Assembly: GCA_038210275.1 (NCBI GenBank)
Contig: JBBQWV010000020.1
Coordinates: 1-64,000, forward strand
Length of the DNA: 64,000 bases
Source: PALSA-1296 sp038210275
Lineage (GTDB): Bacteria; Bacteroidota; Ignavibacteria; Palsa-1295
Direction: 5' to 3'
Shown: positions 44,838 to 54,211 of the stretch, in pieces
Layout: each line of letters opens with the position of its first letter
Position numbering within the stretch: position 1 is the stretch's first letter
The notes under the pieces: model-generated
The model's database searches: none
Told to the model about the DNA's origin: nothing
What the model saw: only the letters and a program-made list of their open reading frames with translations
Made by a program: the position numbers and the translations under genes

Positions 44838-47800
44838 ATGCTGATTCGTAAAGCACTATTTACCTTTGCATTCTTACTTTGCGTTGTTTCTTATTCATTC
44901 GGACAAGGACATGCTCTACAAGTTGATGACGGGCTTTCGCATTACTCGATGATCAAACCAACGAGCGGCGCTCTCGGTGTGATCTTCACATTGCCCTCAG
45001 TGCTGACGAACCAAACATTCCTTACGCAAGGCATTGGTTCACCAACAGTATCGAATGCATGGCTGCAAGGCGGGAATAATAACGGTACCGGTGCACCGGA
45101 TCCGATTATCCCGAATTATGGAAAGATGGGAACATTGGATAATGTCGATCTCAGTTTCATCACCGGAGGTCTTGCTAACGTCCGTATGACGATTCTCGCT
45201 TCAAACGGCAATGTCGGTATCGGTGATCTTGCGCCTTCTAGCCCTCTATCTGTTAAAAAAATCACTAATGGACCTGTAGCAACTTTTGCAAATACGAGCG
45301 GCACAGATTATGCCGTTGTGGTATTAAATGGTACTGGTACGGGCGGCTATCTGAGCTTTCAGAATTCCGGTTCACAGAAAGCCTTTATATATACGAATGG
45401 CACTACGATGAATTTAGGAACAGAATCTGGGTCTTCGGATGTGGTATTGTATTCGAACGCAACCGAAAGAATGCGTATCCTGGGTGGAGGTGATATCAAT
45501 ATCAATAATCTCTCAGGAAATACCACGATCGGAAGAAACGGAGCTACAACGAATCTTAATTCGACTACTATCGCAGTCCCGAATATCCCGACAAACACAT
45601 TGAATACCAATGTGATGATCCGTAATGGCAACAACATGAGCGTTTCGACTCTCACGTTCCTTGCCGGCGGTGGTACGTTGAACACCATTCCAAAGTGGAC
45701 ACCAGATGGTGTGACGCTCGGAGATTCGAAACTTACCGACAACGGAACAATCCTTGCCTATAACGGCACGACTATCAATCTCGTCACTGCAACGACAGCT
45801 ACTACAGGTTACCAGATCGCAGGTGCGACTATACTTCATAATACCGGTACCACTAATACTTTTGTTGGCTTGGGTTCTGGCTCAGCGATTGCCGGCGGTG
45901 CAGCTAATACAGCCGTCGGATCAAATGCACTCAATGCTAATTCAACGGGTCCTTCTAATACGGCTGTCGGCACAAATGCGCTGCTTATAAATGCAAACGG
46001 AGCTAATAATACAGCAGTTGGTGTGGATGCTCTTAGAAATAATGTCGGTGGAAATTCTAATATCGCTATCGGCGGTGCGGCCCTTTTGAAGAGTAACACG
46101 AACGATAATGTAGGCGTCGGATTTTTTGCGTTGTCTAATACGACGGGCGCTGGCAATATCGGTTTAGGAACCGGAGCAGGTGGCACAAACACTGTCGGTA
46201 CGAATAATACATTCTTGGGCTTAAACGCCAATGCCTCGGTTAATAATTTAACCAATGCAACGGCTATCGGAGCAGGTGCAATCGTCGGGGCAAGCAATAG
46301 CTTGGTGCTCGGTAATGCTGTTACCGTTGGTATCGGGACTTCATCTCCCGCAGTAACAGTTGGCAAACTTGACGTAGTTGGTACGGGAGCGATCTCTCAA
46401 TATGGTATTTCCCGCGTATCCAATTCTAATGCCGGAGGCTTAGGCGGAACTCTCGGTATCAGCAATCCTAATGGTGGAGTAGTAGGCACTGCCGCTGCAA
46501 TCGGATTTGATGTCGATGGTACAACTCTCTGGACAGCCGGTGGCGTTAACGCAACGAATGCAGAAATACGCGCTATTAATATGAATGCTGGCAGCAATGC
46601 TACAGATCTTGCCTTCTCCACATGGACTGGTGCTGGTGAATTTGAAGGAATGAGATTGCAGTCTAACGGAACCCTTCTTCTCAATAATCTTCCTGCAAGC
46701 GCTTCGACAACTGTTGTCACGAGCAATGCCGGAGTACTTGAATCACGCTCGATCGCTTCTATTGCAGTGACCGGGTCAGGTACGCAGAATACTCTTCCGA
46801 AATGGAACAACGCAGGCGGAACAACGCTTGGTAATTCACTTCTTTCCGATAACGCAACCACACTTACCTATACCGGTACCGGTGGTCTTAAGCTCAGCGG
46901 AAATCTTACAATGACTACTGCGGCAAATATAATCACGAATCCAGGCACAGAAATGATCGTGGAGCAAACTGGTGCAGGAATTGGACCAACGCGTATCCGC
47001 CTTCAGAATATTAACGCTTCAAACGGCATGGTCTTGGAGCAGTCTTCAGCCAATAATGTTGTTGACCTTGGGATGAAACCCGGATCAGGAGTACAATCGA
47101 ATCTGCGTTTGGAGGCAAGAAATGCTTTTATGACTAATCCTGCAAGCAATACGAACGGCGAGTTCCAGTTTTATGACGATGCGCTTGGTGGAGGAGCTAC
47201 AAAAACGTTTTCTATTGGAAAATCTACAGCGTCATTCTTTACGAATGTCGGTATCGGAACTGCGACCCCTGCTGCTCCGCTTTCTTTTGGTGGAAGTGCC
47301 GGAAAGAAAATATACCTTTATGATGCGACGGCAACTGACCGCTATGGTTTCGGTATTAATACTTCCGAGCTTCAGACCTTCATGACTACCGGAGCTCATT
47401 TTTCATGGAATAAAGGCGGTGATTTCCAGCCAAGCGGCACAAACGAATTGATGCGCTTAACAAGCGTTGGTAATCTTCAGAATACCGGTGATAATCCTCT
47501 TGCACAAGATGGAAATGGTATTAACAATACCGGTTTTCAATGGGAGGGCAGCGGTACAGGGTTTACAGGTAATTTTTCAAATCTGAGCGCTGTTAATGGC
47601 GCTGACGGAATCCAGATCGCTATGGCATCCAACACGGGCAATGGAAGAGCGATAGATGTTACCACAGGCACGAACTTTGGTATCAATGGCGGAGGTGGCT
47701 TAAGAAGCGAAGTGTTCCGTGTGATGAATAACGGAATCACATTTTCCGGTGGTGCTAATCCGAATGCAAATAATACGAATGACCTTGGAACACCTGCTCT

Positions 47801-48434
47801 TCAGTGGAGGGATCTTTACATTTCAGGAATCGGGCACTTTAATGCTGTCAATCCTAATGTCGATAATACCAATGATCTGGGAACTCCGACTTTCCGATGG
47901 AGAAGTTTGTATGCCGGTACATCTCTACTACTCGGCAGCTCTTCGTATTGGTCGTTTACTCCTTCCGGAGCTGATCTCACTATCGCAAGTGCCTTTGATC
48001 GTTTGATATTTCAGATCAATACAGATGCCTCAGGTTCAGGTGAGTTTACTGTGTTTCTGAATAATAGCGCAACACCCATGTTCCAAGTAACAGGTAATGG
48101 CGTTGCAATTGGCAACGGGACACCGATCTTGAGAGAAATTAAGCCTGGTGGTGCACCATTTGGCGCAGGAGGTTTCACCGTAGGTGCTGGTGCCACTGCC
48201 AGCTTCAGCATTTTCGGAGGTGGCTTTGCAAATTTGAATATCAATGACGTAGTAATTGTCACGTTTGACGATGCCGCTAATGCCGCCATAGCCGGAGGAT
48301 TGATTTGGACTTCAGGAGTCACAGTTTCAAATGGCGGTGGTGGAACAGTTAAGGTTAACATGTATAATCCTACAGCTGCTGCTGTTACCATTCCTGCCGG
48401 AACAAACCAGTGGTTTACGATCATTCACCAATAA
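44838..48434 (+). CDS. Giant secreted fibre-like protein (array 2)
   Basis: 1198 aa. Signal peptide (ends SFGQ), entry domain GHALQVDDGLSHYSMIKPTSGALGVIFTLPS. Then WLQGGNNNGTGA...KMGTLDNVDLSFITGGLANVRMTIL, the same module as in the protein at 17299. About 350-490: NTAVGSNALNANSTGPSNTAVG head repeats. Two further copies of a TLPKWN-x-GGTTLGNSLLSDN module follow, and NTGDNPLAQDGNGINNTG. Near the C-terminus PNANNTNDLGTPALQWRDLYISG and PNVDNTNDLGTPTFRWRSLYAG are a tandem repeat. The last ~80 residues are a beta domain. No sorting domain. Followed 5 bp later by the coiled-coil gene in the same operon. Confidence 0.8.
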   Translation: MLIRKALFTFAFLLCVVSYSFGQGHALQVDDGLSHYSMIKPTSGALGVIFTLPSVLTNQTFLTQGIGSPTVSNAWLQGGNNNGTGAPDPIIPNYGKMGTLDNVDLSFITGGLANVRMTILASNGNVGIGDLAPSSPLSVKKITNGPVATFANTSGTDYAVVVLNGTGTGGYLSFQNSGSQKAFIYTNGTTMNLGTESGSSDVVLYSNATERMRILGGGDININNLSGNTTIGRNGATTNLNSTTIAVPNIPTNTLNTNVMIRNGNNMSVSTLTFLAGGGTLNTIPKWTPDGVTLGDSKLTDNGTILAYNGTTINLVTATTATTGYQIAGATILHNTGTTNTFVGLGSGSAIAGGAANTAVGSNALNANSTGPSNTAVGTNALLINANGANNTAVGVDALRNNVGGNSNIAIGGAALLKSNTNDNVGVGFFALSNTTGAGNIGLGTGAGGTNTVGTNNTFLGLNANASVNNLTNATAIGAGAIVGASNSLVLGNAVTVGIGTSSPAVTVGKLDVVGTGAISQYGISRVSNSNAGGLGGTLGISNPNGGVVGTAAAIGFDVDGTTLWTAGGVNATNAEIRAINMNAGSNATDLAFSTWTGAGEFEGMRLQSNGTLLLNNLPASASTTVVTSNAGVLESRSIASIAVTGSGTQNTLPKWNNAGGTTLGNSLLSDNATTLTYTGTGGLKLSGNLTMTTAANIITNPGTEMIVEQTGAGIGPTRIRLQNINASNGMVLEQSSANNVVDLGMKPGSGVQSNLRLEARNAFMTNPASNTNGEFQFYDDALGGGATKTFSIGKSTASFFTNVGIGTATPAAPLSFGGSAGKKIYLYDATATDRYGFGINTSELQTFMTTGAHFSWNKGGDFQPSGTNELMRLTSVGNLQNTGDNPLAQDGNGINNTGFQWEGSGTGFTGNFSNLSAVNGADGIQIAMASNTGNGRAIDVTTGTNFGINGGGGLRSEVFRVMNNGITFSGGANPNANNTNDLGTPALQWRDLYISGIGHFNAVNPNVDNTNDLGTPTFRWRSLYAGTSLLLGSSSYWSFTPSGADLTIASAFDRLIFQINTDASGSGEFTVFLNNSATPMFQVTGNGVAIGNGTPILREIKPGGAPFGAGGFTVGAGATASFSIFGGGFANLNINDVVIVTFDDAANAAIAGGLIWTSGVTVSNGGGGTVKVNMYNPTAAAVTIPAGTNQWFTIIHQ

Positions 48435-48439
48435 TATTG

Positions 48440-48760
48440 ATGAAACGCATTCTGAGAAAGGGATATTTTTCGGCAGCGATCTGCTTGCTTGGGCTATCCC
48501 TTTCTCTCAATGCAAGAGCCCAGGTTCCTCAGCCACCCAGAAAGCTTGCGGCTAATGAATTTTTTGTGACCTACAAGACTGAAGGTCCAAATGCGCATGA
48601 TACATCATATATTGTGCGGAGCAACATCAAAGTTAAGATCACACGGAAAGATAGCACTGCAAACATTGCTGTTCCAAATCAGAAGCTTGAAGAGTTATCA
48701 AAGCAAAATGCCGATCTTCGCAAAGAGCTTGATGAGATCAAGGCACTGCTAAAAAAATAA
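48440..48760 (+). CDS. Small exported coiled-coil protein, partner of the giant fibre
   Basis: 106 aa from MKRILRKGYFSAAICLLGLSL (signal peptide, ends ARAQ). A ~55-residue middle (ANEFFVTYKTEGPNAHDTSYIVRSNIKVKITRK) is followed by a heptad coiled coil, KLEELSKQNADLRKELDEIKALLKK. The same kind of coiled coil (RLEEEMNEIRSLLKK) ends the S74 fibre at 37715, where it is fused. The giant fibre lacks it, so this protein may supply the trimerisation or anchoring helix as a separate chain. Only 5 bp separate the two genes. Confidence 0.72.
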   Translation: MKRILRKGYFSAAICLLGLSLSLNARAQVPQPPRKLAANEFFVTYKTEGPNAHDTSYIVRSNIKVKITRKDSTANIAVPNQKLEELSKQNADLRKELDEIKALLKK

Positions 48761-48782
48761 CTTGCGTACTTAAGAATTCAAC

Positions 48783-48810
48783 AAACCCCGCCAATTCGGC
48801 GGGGTTTTTC
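48783..48810 (+). terminator. Intrinsic terminator
   Basis: AAACCCCGCC / GGCGGGGTTT with loop AATTC and T-run; ends the giant-fibre operon. Confidence 0.9.
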
Positions 48811-48868
48811 TTTTATCTGAATTTAAGGAATTTTGTGCAAAAATTAAAAATTTGCTCAAAAACTTCCG

Positions 48869-48876
48869 TATCTTTG
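48869..48876 (+). promoter_or_regulatory. -7 box TATCTTTG
   Basis: CCGTATCTTTGCATAC; about 94 nt before the start at 48970. Confidence 0.65.
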
Positions 48877-48969
48877 CATACTACGTAATCCCCACATACA
48901 CCGGAGCCGCTTAGTTAGGAAGGGTTGTCGGACGTTTTAGCACGTTTCGAATTGATTAAACTGACCATT

Positions 48970-49686
48970 ATGCGACTTCGTACCAACCTTTTGGCGTTCT
49001 GCGCTATTTTCTTTTTTGCATCTTCTTCTTTTGCTCAGCATTCGCTTCAAGTGGATGATGGTGCCGGTCATTATTCGACCATCGTCGGAAGTAATCCCGG
49101 TGCAACATTTACTCTTCCTCCAGGACCTGGGACAGTAACGCTGATCACCGGCTCGGGAAACCAGAATTTCCTGACAAAATGGACTAATGCCGGAGCAACT
49201 GCAATCGGTAATTCACTTCTATCAGATAATGGTACAACGATAACTGTCGGCGGAGTTCTGAACATGAATTCTCATCAGATCAATAATGTATCTAATCCGA
49301 CGAGCGCACAAGATGCTGCAACCAAGGCTTACGTCGATGCCCAATCAAGCTCTAGCCCGACGGCTCCTATTGCCACAGGTATTTTTGCTTTTAATGTTCT
49401 CAAGGGCGGCTACGGAAGCGGAATAGCAGGAACTGGCGGCGGGACGATCTATACTGTTGCACACGTTGCGGGTAGTGGAGTGTATACGATTACTTTTCCC
49501 GGTATAGTTTGTACTACGGCGCCAGATCCGATGATTGCTACAGGGAATAATTTTGGCGGAGTTTGTATCCTGAACGTCAATTGGATCTCTCTCAACCCAC
49601 TCATATGGAATATCCATACATATAATACCGCAGGTGTTCATGTGGATAACGATTTCGGGTTTACACTTATGCCTGGTGGGTTTTAA
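48970..49686 (+). CDS. Short secreted fibre-like protein (array 2)
   Basis: 238 aa from MRLRTNLLAFCAIFFFASSSFAQ (signal peptide); the frame to 48925 is rejected. Entry domain: HSLQVDDGAGHYSTIVGSNPGATFTLPPGPGTVTL. A TKWTNAGATAIGNSLLSDNG module (as in the giant fibre) precedes MNSHQINNVSNPTSAQDAATKAYVD, a motif very common in phage tail-fibre stalks. The C-terminal ~100 residues are a beta domain (YTVAHVAGSGVYTITFPGIVC...NTAGVHVDNDFGFTLMPGGF). Strong terminator follows. Confidence 0.8.
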   Translation: MRLRTNLLAFCAIFFFASSSFAQHSLQVDDGAGHYSTIVGSNPGATFTLPPGPGTVTLITGSGNQNFLTKWTNAGATAIGNSLLSDNGTTITVGGVLNMNSHQINNVSNPTSAQDAATKAYVDAQSSSSPTAPIATGIFAFNVLKGGYGSGIAGTGGGTIYTVAHVAGSGVYTITFPGIVCTTAPDPMIATGNNFGGVCILNVNWISLNPLIWNIHTYNTAGVHVDNDFGFTLMPGGF

Positions 49687-49708
49687 TACGTGAGATAATT
49701 TTCTATCC

Positions 49709-49735
49709 AAAACCCCGCCCATCCGGCGGGGTTTT
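49709..49735 (+). terminator. Intrinsic terminator
   Basis: AAAACCCCGCC / GGCGGGGTTTT, loop CATCC, with T6. An inverted repeat CCCCTCGCCCGG...CCGGGAGAGGGG follows at 49750-49777. Confidence 0.9.
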
Positions 49736-49777
49736 TTGTTTTATAAGAACCCCTCGCCCGGTATTCCGGGAGAGGGG

Positions 49778-50264
49778 CAGGGGTGAGGGCGGAGCTATAA
49801 TTAGTGATTTTGAAGGACTTTAAGCCTTTGATAGGTGCCCGCAATATTATCTTTTCAGAAAAATGAAAAAATAATGGTTTGAGCACCTTGACAAAGTGCT
49901 TTTTATGTTGTATGTTATAGTCAAGATGAGAGGCACCATGTCGAGGAAAGGCTGAAAACAAAGGAGACAAAAGTCAAAACTTTAAAATCAAAATGGGAAT
50001 CCTTTTTTGATTTTAAAGTCTTGACTTTGACTTAGGCATTCGTTGTGGATAACCAGTTGATATAGTGGGTGCTAGAAGGTGTGTGCAGATCGATGTTGTT
50101 GATTTATAAAGAACTTACAGGTGATCTTTATTATGTAAAGTGTTGGTAACTATCCGAGTGTCTGGATTTTGTATTATGGAGTTTACTAACGACTCAAGGC
50201 TAAAGACTAACGACTACTCCTATTATTCCGTATCTTTGCATACCAAACTTTTCTCACGGAATTC
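49778..50264 (+). repeat. Intergenic region with elements A and B
   Basis: Element A copy 2 (49882-49940; TTGACA 49888-49893, 17 bp, TATGTT 49911-49916). A long hairpin follows (49970-49993 with 50003-50028, AAAGTC...GACTTT). Element B copy 5 is at 50082-50120. A -7 box TATCTTTG lies at 50231-50238, 26 nt before the next gene, with ACTAAC 40 nt upstream of it. No gene seen. Confidence 0.6.
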
Positions 50265-51122
50265 ATGACTCGACGTTTTTTTACGCCTTTAATTTTTTGC
50301 AGTCTTCTCATCCCTAAGATTTTCTATGCTCAAACTTTCGACCTGAGTATTCCGTCCGAGTCGCTTCCATCAGATATATCGAAATGGTTTGAGGATCCGA
50401 AATTAATGCAAATAACTCTTACGACTCCGGATGGTATTAAATTGGTGAAGGCACATGTGGTTTTTGAAGTAACGAGCGGCTCAGAAAGTATTGTTGCGTC
50501 GACGATGAACTCGTTCAGGCAGCAGCCGGCTCTAAGCGGATCGTTTAGATCAAAGACATTTCATTTCAAAGATATTGCAAGCGATAGTGCAATCACTCTT
50601 GATCCGTCGGTCAAAACTACCGACTCCTGCATTGCAAAATTACCCGGCAATCCTTACGGAATATGCTTTTATCTAGTCGATAGCTCCGGCAAACAATTTG
50701 AAAATATTTCACAGGCATGCAGTAGTTTTTCCGTACGAGATATCGATGCGCCAAAACTGCTAAGTCCGCCAAATGAAACAACGATGAATCCGAAGACGCC
50801 GCTTACATTCAGCTGGACTCCGGCGTATGTAACAGGGCAGACGATACACTATGAGTTGAAGCTCTATCCGATCTATCAAGGACAGACTGCTGAGCAAGCT
50901 ATGGCAAGTTCATCCGCATTTTATAAGTCAGGTGATATTTTTTCCACTACATTTTTATACCCAACCGATGCTCCGAAGATTTCATCGCTTGAGAAAATAC
51001 AGGGCTTTGCCTGGACGGTGACACAGTTCGACCAGGATGGCAAAACAATCGGGAAGAATTATGGAAGGAGCGTGCCGTCAGTATTTAATTTGCTTGGGCA
51101 AGATCCTTCTTTACGAAAATAG
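50265..51122 (+). CDS. Secreted protein with FN3-like domain
   Basis: 285 aa. Signal peptide ending FYAQ. Residues about 25-165 form a beta-rich domain (LMQITLTTPDGIKLVKAHVVFEV...SFSVRDIDAP). From about 168 on is an FN3-like domain (PKLLSPPNETTMNPKTPLTFSWTPAYVTGQTIHYELKLYPI...FAWTVTQFDQDGKTIGKN). Four cysteines could form disulfides. No enzyme motif and no T9SS sorting domain. Promoter at 50231. Convergent with the DUF2520 gene 7 bp downstream. Confidence 0.7.
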   Translation: MTRRFFTPLIFCSLLIPKIFYAQTFDLSIPSESLPSDISKWFEDPKLMQITLTTPDGIKLVKAHVVFEVTSGSESIVASTMNSFRQQPALSGSFRSKTFHFKDIASDSAITLDPSVKTTDSCIAKLPGNPYGICFYLVDSSGKQFENISQACSSFSVRDIDAPKLLSPPNETTMNPKTPLTFSWTPAYVTGQTIHYELKLYPIYQGQTAEQAMASSSAFYKSGDIFSTTFLYPTDAPKISSLEKIQGFAWTVTQFDQDGKTIGKNYGRSVPSVFNLLGQDPSLRK

Positions 51123-51129
51123 AGGGATT

Positions 51130-51903
51130 TTATCGAAGCTCTTGAGCCAGCATCACAAAGCCTTCGTAGATGTTTCGCAATGCTTTCGGCTGTGATTTTA
51201 AGGCAAGACGATGTTTGAGAATAGTGGCAAAATCTTTCCTGGCAAGAGGACCGGTTAAAACTTTTTTGGCATCACCGTGCAGAACATTGTCTAATGATTT
51301 TCTCATCAGCGGTGCAATAGCCTTCTTTATTTCTTTAGGTGGAATCCGAAGAGACTTCGAAAGTATTTCGATAGAGCCACCGATTAACGTGATAAAATTT
51401 GCGGCAAAGACGACGAGAGTATGATATAGCGGAAGATCTTTCCCTTTGACAAAAATAATATCTGTTCCGCCAATATTGCGAACGAATTTCTTCGCCCATT
51501 TTTTGGCGACATTGTCATCGCTCGATGCCATAAAGTAAATATTTTTTAAGAGGGAAGGATCGGCGCTTGGGAAAGTCTGGATAGGATGAAGCGTTAATCT
51601 GGCAATTCCTTTACGAATCGGCAGGATGGTGCTCTGATTTGAGCCTGAACAATGCACTAGCAGAGACAGATTTTTCCCTGCGACTTTCAAAGCTTTTTTG
51701 GCAACGTTTGAAATTTCGCTATCTTTTGAAGCTATGAAGATGACGTCGGGACCGCCTTGTTTTGCAAGCTTCTCGAAGGATTTCAACCTTGCAGGAAGAT
51801 GAGCAAAGAGCTCGTATCCCGAACTCTTTTTGCCGATTTTTGCTGCAAATGATGAACCGACTCTGCCCGTGCCAATTACCGCTATAGAAACTTGCCTCTG
51901 CAT
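51130..51903 (-). CDS. Rossmann-like/DUF2520 oxidoreductase-type protein
   Basis: 257 aa. N-terminal Rossmann motif VIGTGRVGSSFA, then DVIFIASKDSEI, LLVHCSGSNQS and LTLHPIQTFP, which match the family joining an F420/NADP-like Rossmann domain to DUF2520. The C-terminal part is helical (HTLVVFAANFITLIGGSIEIL...LTGPLARKDFATILKH). The substrate is unknown; relatives resemble pyrroline-carboxylate reductase-type enzymes. Opposite strand to gap, sharing its upstream region. Confidence 0.87.
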   Translation of the reverse strand: MQRQVSIAVIGTGRVGSSFAAKIGKKSSGYELFAHLPARLKSFEKLAKQGGPDVIFIASKDSEISNVAKKALKVAGKNLSLLVHCSGSNQSTILPIRKGIARLTLHPIQTFPSADPSLLKNIYFMASSDDNVAKKWAKKFVRNIGGTDIIFVKGKDLPLYHTLVVFAANFITLIGGSIEILSKSLRIPPKEIKKAIAPLMRKSLDNVLHGDAKKVLTGPLARKDFATILKHRLALKSQPKALRNIYEGFVMLAQELR

Positions 51904-51909
51904 TTTTCG

Positions 51910-51917
51910 TAAATTTG
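51910..51917 (+). promoter_or_regulatory. -7 box TAAATTTG for gap-pgk
   Basis: TTCGTAAATTTGTAT, about 88 nt before the gap start. Confidence 0.55.
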
Positions 51918-52005
51918 TATTCTAAACTTCAGTGTTGGGTGCTTTGGTTATGGGATTGGTAACAAATTTTTCTCAGATCTCAATTTTCAAATCTCAAAAT
52001 AAATT

Positions 52006-53010
52006 ATGTCAGTAAAAATCGGTATTAATGGATTTGGCCGTATTGGTCGTCAGGTATTTCGTCGTGCTTTAGAACTCGGCGGATATGATTTCGTCGCCGT
52101 CAATGATCTCACCGATGCTGCGACGTTAGCCCATCTTCTTAAATATGACTCTACTCAAGGCAGATTTAATGGCGAAGTGAAAGTTGATGGCAACGATCTG
52201 ATCGTTAATGGCGACCGTCTGAAGATCACGGCTGAACGCGACCCATCGAATCTTAAATGGGGCGATCTTGGCGCTGACATTGTTATCGAAGCCACCGGAA
52301 TTTTCGCATCACGCGAGGGTTGCATGAAGCATATCAATGCCGGTGCGAAGAAAGTTATTCTTACAGTCCCGCCGAAAGATCCTGTTGATGCGATGGTTGT
52401 GCTTGGAGTAAATGATAACATTCTCACTAAAGATCATAAGATCGTTTCGAATGCATCATGCACAACGAATTGCCTTGCACCGATGGTGAAGGTACTCAAT
52501 GATGCTTTCGGAGTTGAACATGGCTTGATGACGACAGTTCATTCTTATACTAACGATCAGAATATTCTCGATCTTCCGCATAAAGATCTTCGTCGTGCCA
52601 GAGCTGCAGCAGTTAATATCATCCCAACTTCAACCGGTGCTGCTCGCGCAATCGGTACGATCATCCCGGAATTGAAGGGCAAACTTGATGGAACATCACT
52701 TCGCGTTCCGACTCCAACCGGTTCGATCACTGATCTGGTTGCCATCCTGAAAAAAGATGTAACCAAAGAAGCTGTTAATGCTGCATTCAAAGCCGCCGCT
52801 GAAAGCGGAATGTTGAAAGGGATTCTTTCTTACACAGAAGACCCGATTGTTTCAAGCGACATCGTTCATGATTCTCACTCTTGCATCTTTGATTCGCAAG
52901 AGACAATGGTTATGGCAGGCAGAACGGTGAAAGTTCTCGGCTGGTATGATAATGAATGGGGATATTCGAGCCGCGTTGTTGATCTGATGAAGAAGATGGC
53001 AGCGTTGTAA
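52006..53010 (+). CDS. gap: Glyceraldehyde-3-phosphate dehydrogenase, type I
   Basis: 334 aa, usual length. NAD-binding GINGFGRIGRQVFR at the N-terminus; catalytic SNASCTTNCLAP with Cys152; HSYTNDQN, LRRARAAAVNIIPTSTGAA and WYDNEWGYSSRVVDL all present. Oxidises glyceraldehyde-3-phosphate to 1,3-bisphosphoglycerate in glycolysis. Directly followed by pgk (1-bp gap), the next pathway step, so the two form an operon. Confidence 0.98.
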   Translation: MSVKIGINGFGRIGRQVFRRALELGGYDFVAVNDLTDAATLAHLLKYDSTQGRFNGEVKVDGNDLIVNGDRLKITAERDPSNLKWGDLGADIVIEATGIFASREGCMKHINAGAKKVILTVPPKDPVDAMVVLGVNDNILTKDHKIVSNASCTTNCLAPMVKVLNDAFGVEHGLMTTVHSYTNDQNILDLPHKDLRRARAAAVNIIPTSTGAARAIGTIIPELKGKLDGTSLRVPTPTGSITDLVAILKKDVTKEAVNAAFKAAAESGMLKGILSYTEDPIVSSDIVHDSHSCIFDSQETMVMAGRTVKVLGWYDNEWGYSSRVVDLMKKMAAL

Positions 53011-53011
53011 A

Positions 53012-54211
53012 ATGAATTATAAAACGATTGACGACATCGACGTTTCCGGCAAGCGGGTATTCCTTCGTGTGGATTTCAATGTACCGCTGACGAAATCCGC
53101 TCCTTTCACGATCACTGATGATACCAGGATCCGCGCTGCAATTCCTACAATTGAGAACTTGCGAAAGCGCGGAGCGAGGATCATTCTTGCAAGTCATCTT
53201 GGCAGACCGAAAGGCGCTCCGACAATCGAATTCTCCCTTGCTCCTATTCGAGACCGACTTGGTGAAATTCTAAAGACTCAAGTTGCTTTTGCCTCCGATT
53301 GCATTGGTGACGATGCAATGCAAAAAGCATTAGCTTTAAAAGATGGCGAAGTTCTGCTTCTTGAAAATCTTCGCTTTCATAAAGAAGAGGAAGCAAACGA
53401 TCCGGAATTTTCAGAACGGCTTGCCTCTCTTGCCGAAGTATATGTTGACGATGCGTTCGGTGCTGCACACCGCGCCCATGCTTCTATAGAAGGAATTACT
53501 CACTTTCTGAAAATCAAAGCCGCCGGGTATTTGATGAAAAGCGAGTTAGAGTATCTTGGAGGAGCAGTTACTGATCCGCGCCGTCCGTTCGTTGCAATTA
53601 TTGGCGGAGCAAAGATTAGTGGGAAGATAGATGTTGTCAGTAATTTGATGAATAAAGCCGATGCAGTTCTTATTGGCGGCGGAATGATGTTTACGTTCTA
53701 TAAAGCACGAGGTCTTGAGATAGGCAAATCGCTTTGCGAAGATGACAAAGTAGATCTTGCACGAGAACTTATGACAACTGCCGAACGAGAAAATAAGAAA
53801 CTGATCCTTCCACTTGATACGATAATAGCTGACCAGTTCAAGAACGATGCAAATTATCGTACTGTATCAACCGAAAATATCCCTGTCGGTTGGATGGGAA
53901 TGGATATCGGACTTGACTCGATAAATTTGTTCACCGATTATATCCTCAATGCTCAGACAATAGTTTGGAACGGTCCGATGGGCGTTTTTGAAATGCCAAA
54001 CTTTGCTGAAGGCACATTAGCGATTGCTCAAGCAATGGCAACTGCAACTGAGCGAGGCGCAACAACAATAGTCGGCGGCGGAGATAGTGTTGCAGCTCTT
54101 GAAGCCAGTGGTCTCGCCGATAAAATGAGTCATGTTTCAACAGGTGGCGGAGCCAGTTTGGAGTTTCTAGAGGGAAAAACTCTACCGGGTCTTGCGGCTC
54201 TTGAGATGTAA
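53012..54211 (+). CDS. pgk: Phosphoglycerate kinase
   Basis: 399 aa. GKRVFLRVDFNVPL, LASHLGRPKG, YVDDAFGAAHRAHAS, FVAIIGGAKISGK, NGPMGVFEMPNFAEGT and the nucleotide-binding GGGDSVAALE/STGGGASLEFLEGKTLPG are all intact. Transfers the 1-phosphate of 1,3-bisphosphoglycerate to ADP. Its stop codon abuts the ruvA stop on the other strand with no space for a separate terminator. Confidence 0.98.
   Translation: MNYKTIDDIDVSGKRVFLRVDFNVPLTKSAPFTITDDTRIRAAIPTIENLRKRGARIILASHLGRPKGAPTIEFSLAPIRDRLGEILKTQVAFASDCIGDDAMQKALALKDGEVLLLENLRFHKEEEANDPEFSERLASLAEVYVDDAFGAAHRAHASIEGITHFLKIKAAGYLMKSELEYLGGAVTDPRRPFVAIIGGAKISGKIDVVSNLMNKADAVLIGGGMMFTFYKARGLEIGKSLCEDDKVDLARELMTTAERENKKLILPLDTIIADQFKNDANYRTVSTENIPVGWMGMDIGLDSINLFTDYILNAQTIVWNGPMGVFEMPNFAEGTLAIAQAMATATERGATTIVGGGDSVAALEASGLADKMSHVSTGGGASLEFLEGKTLPGLAALEM

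Noticed and set aside
11366..49686. Prophage
   Set aside because: Tail-fibre-like modules are present, but every fibre has a signal peptide and no capsid, portal, terminase, integrase or lysis gene is visible.
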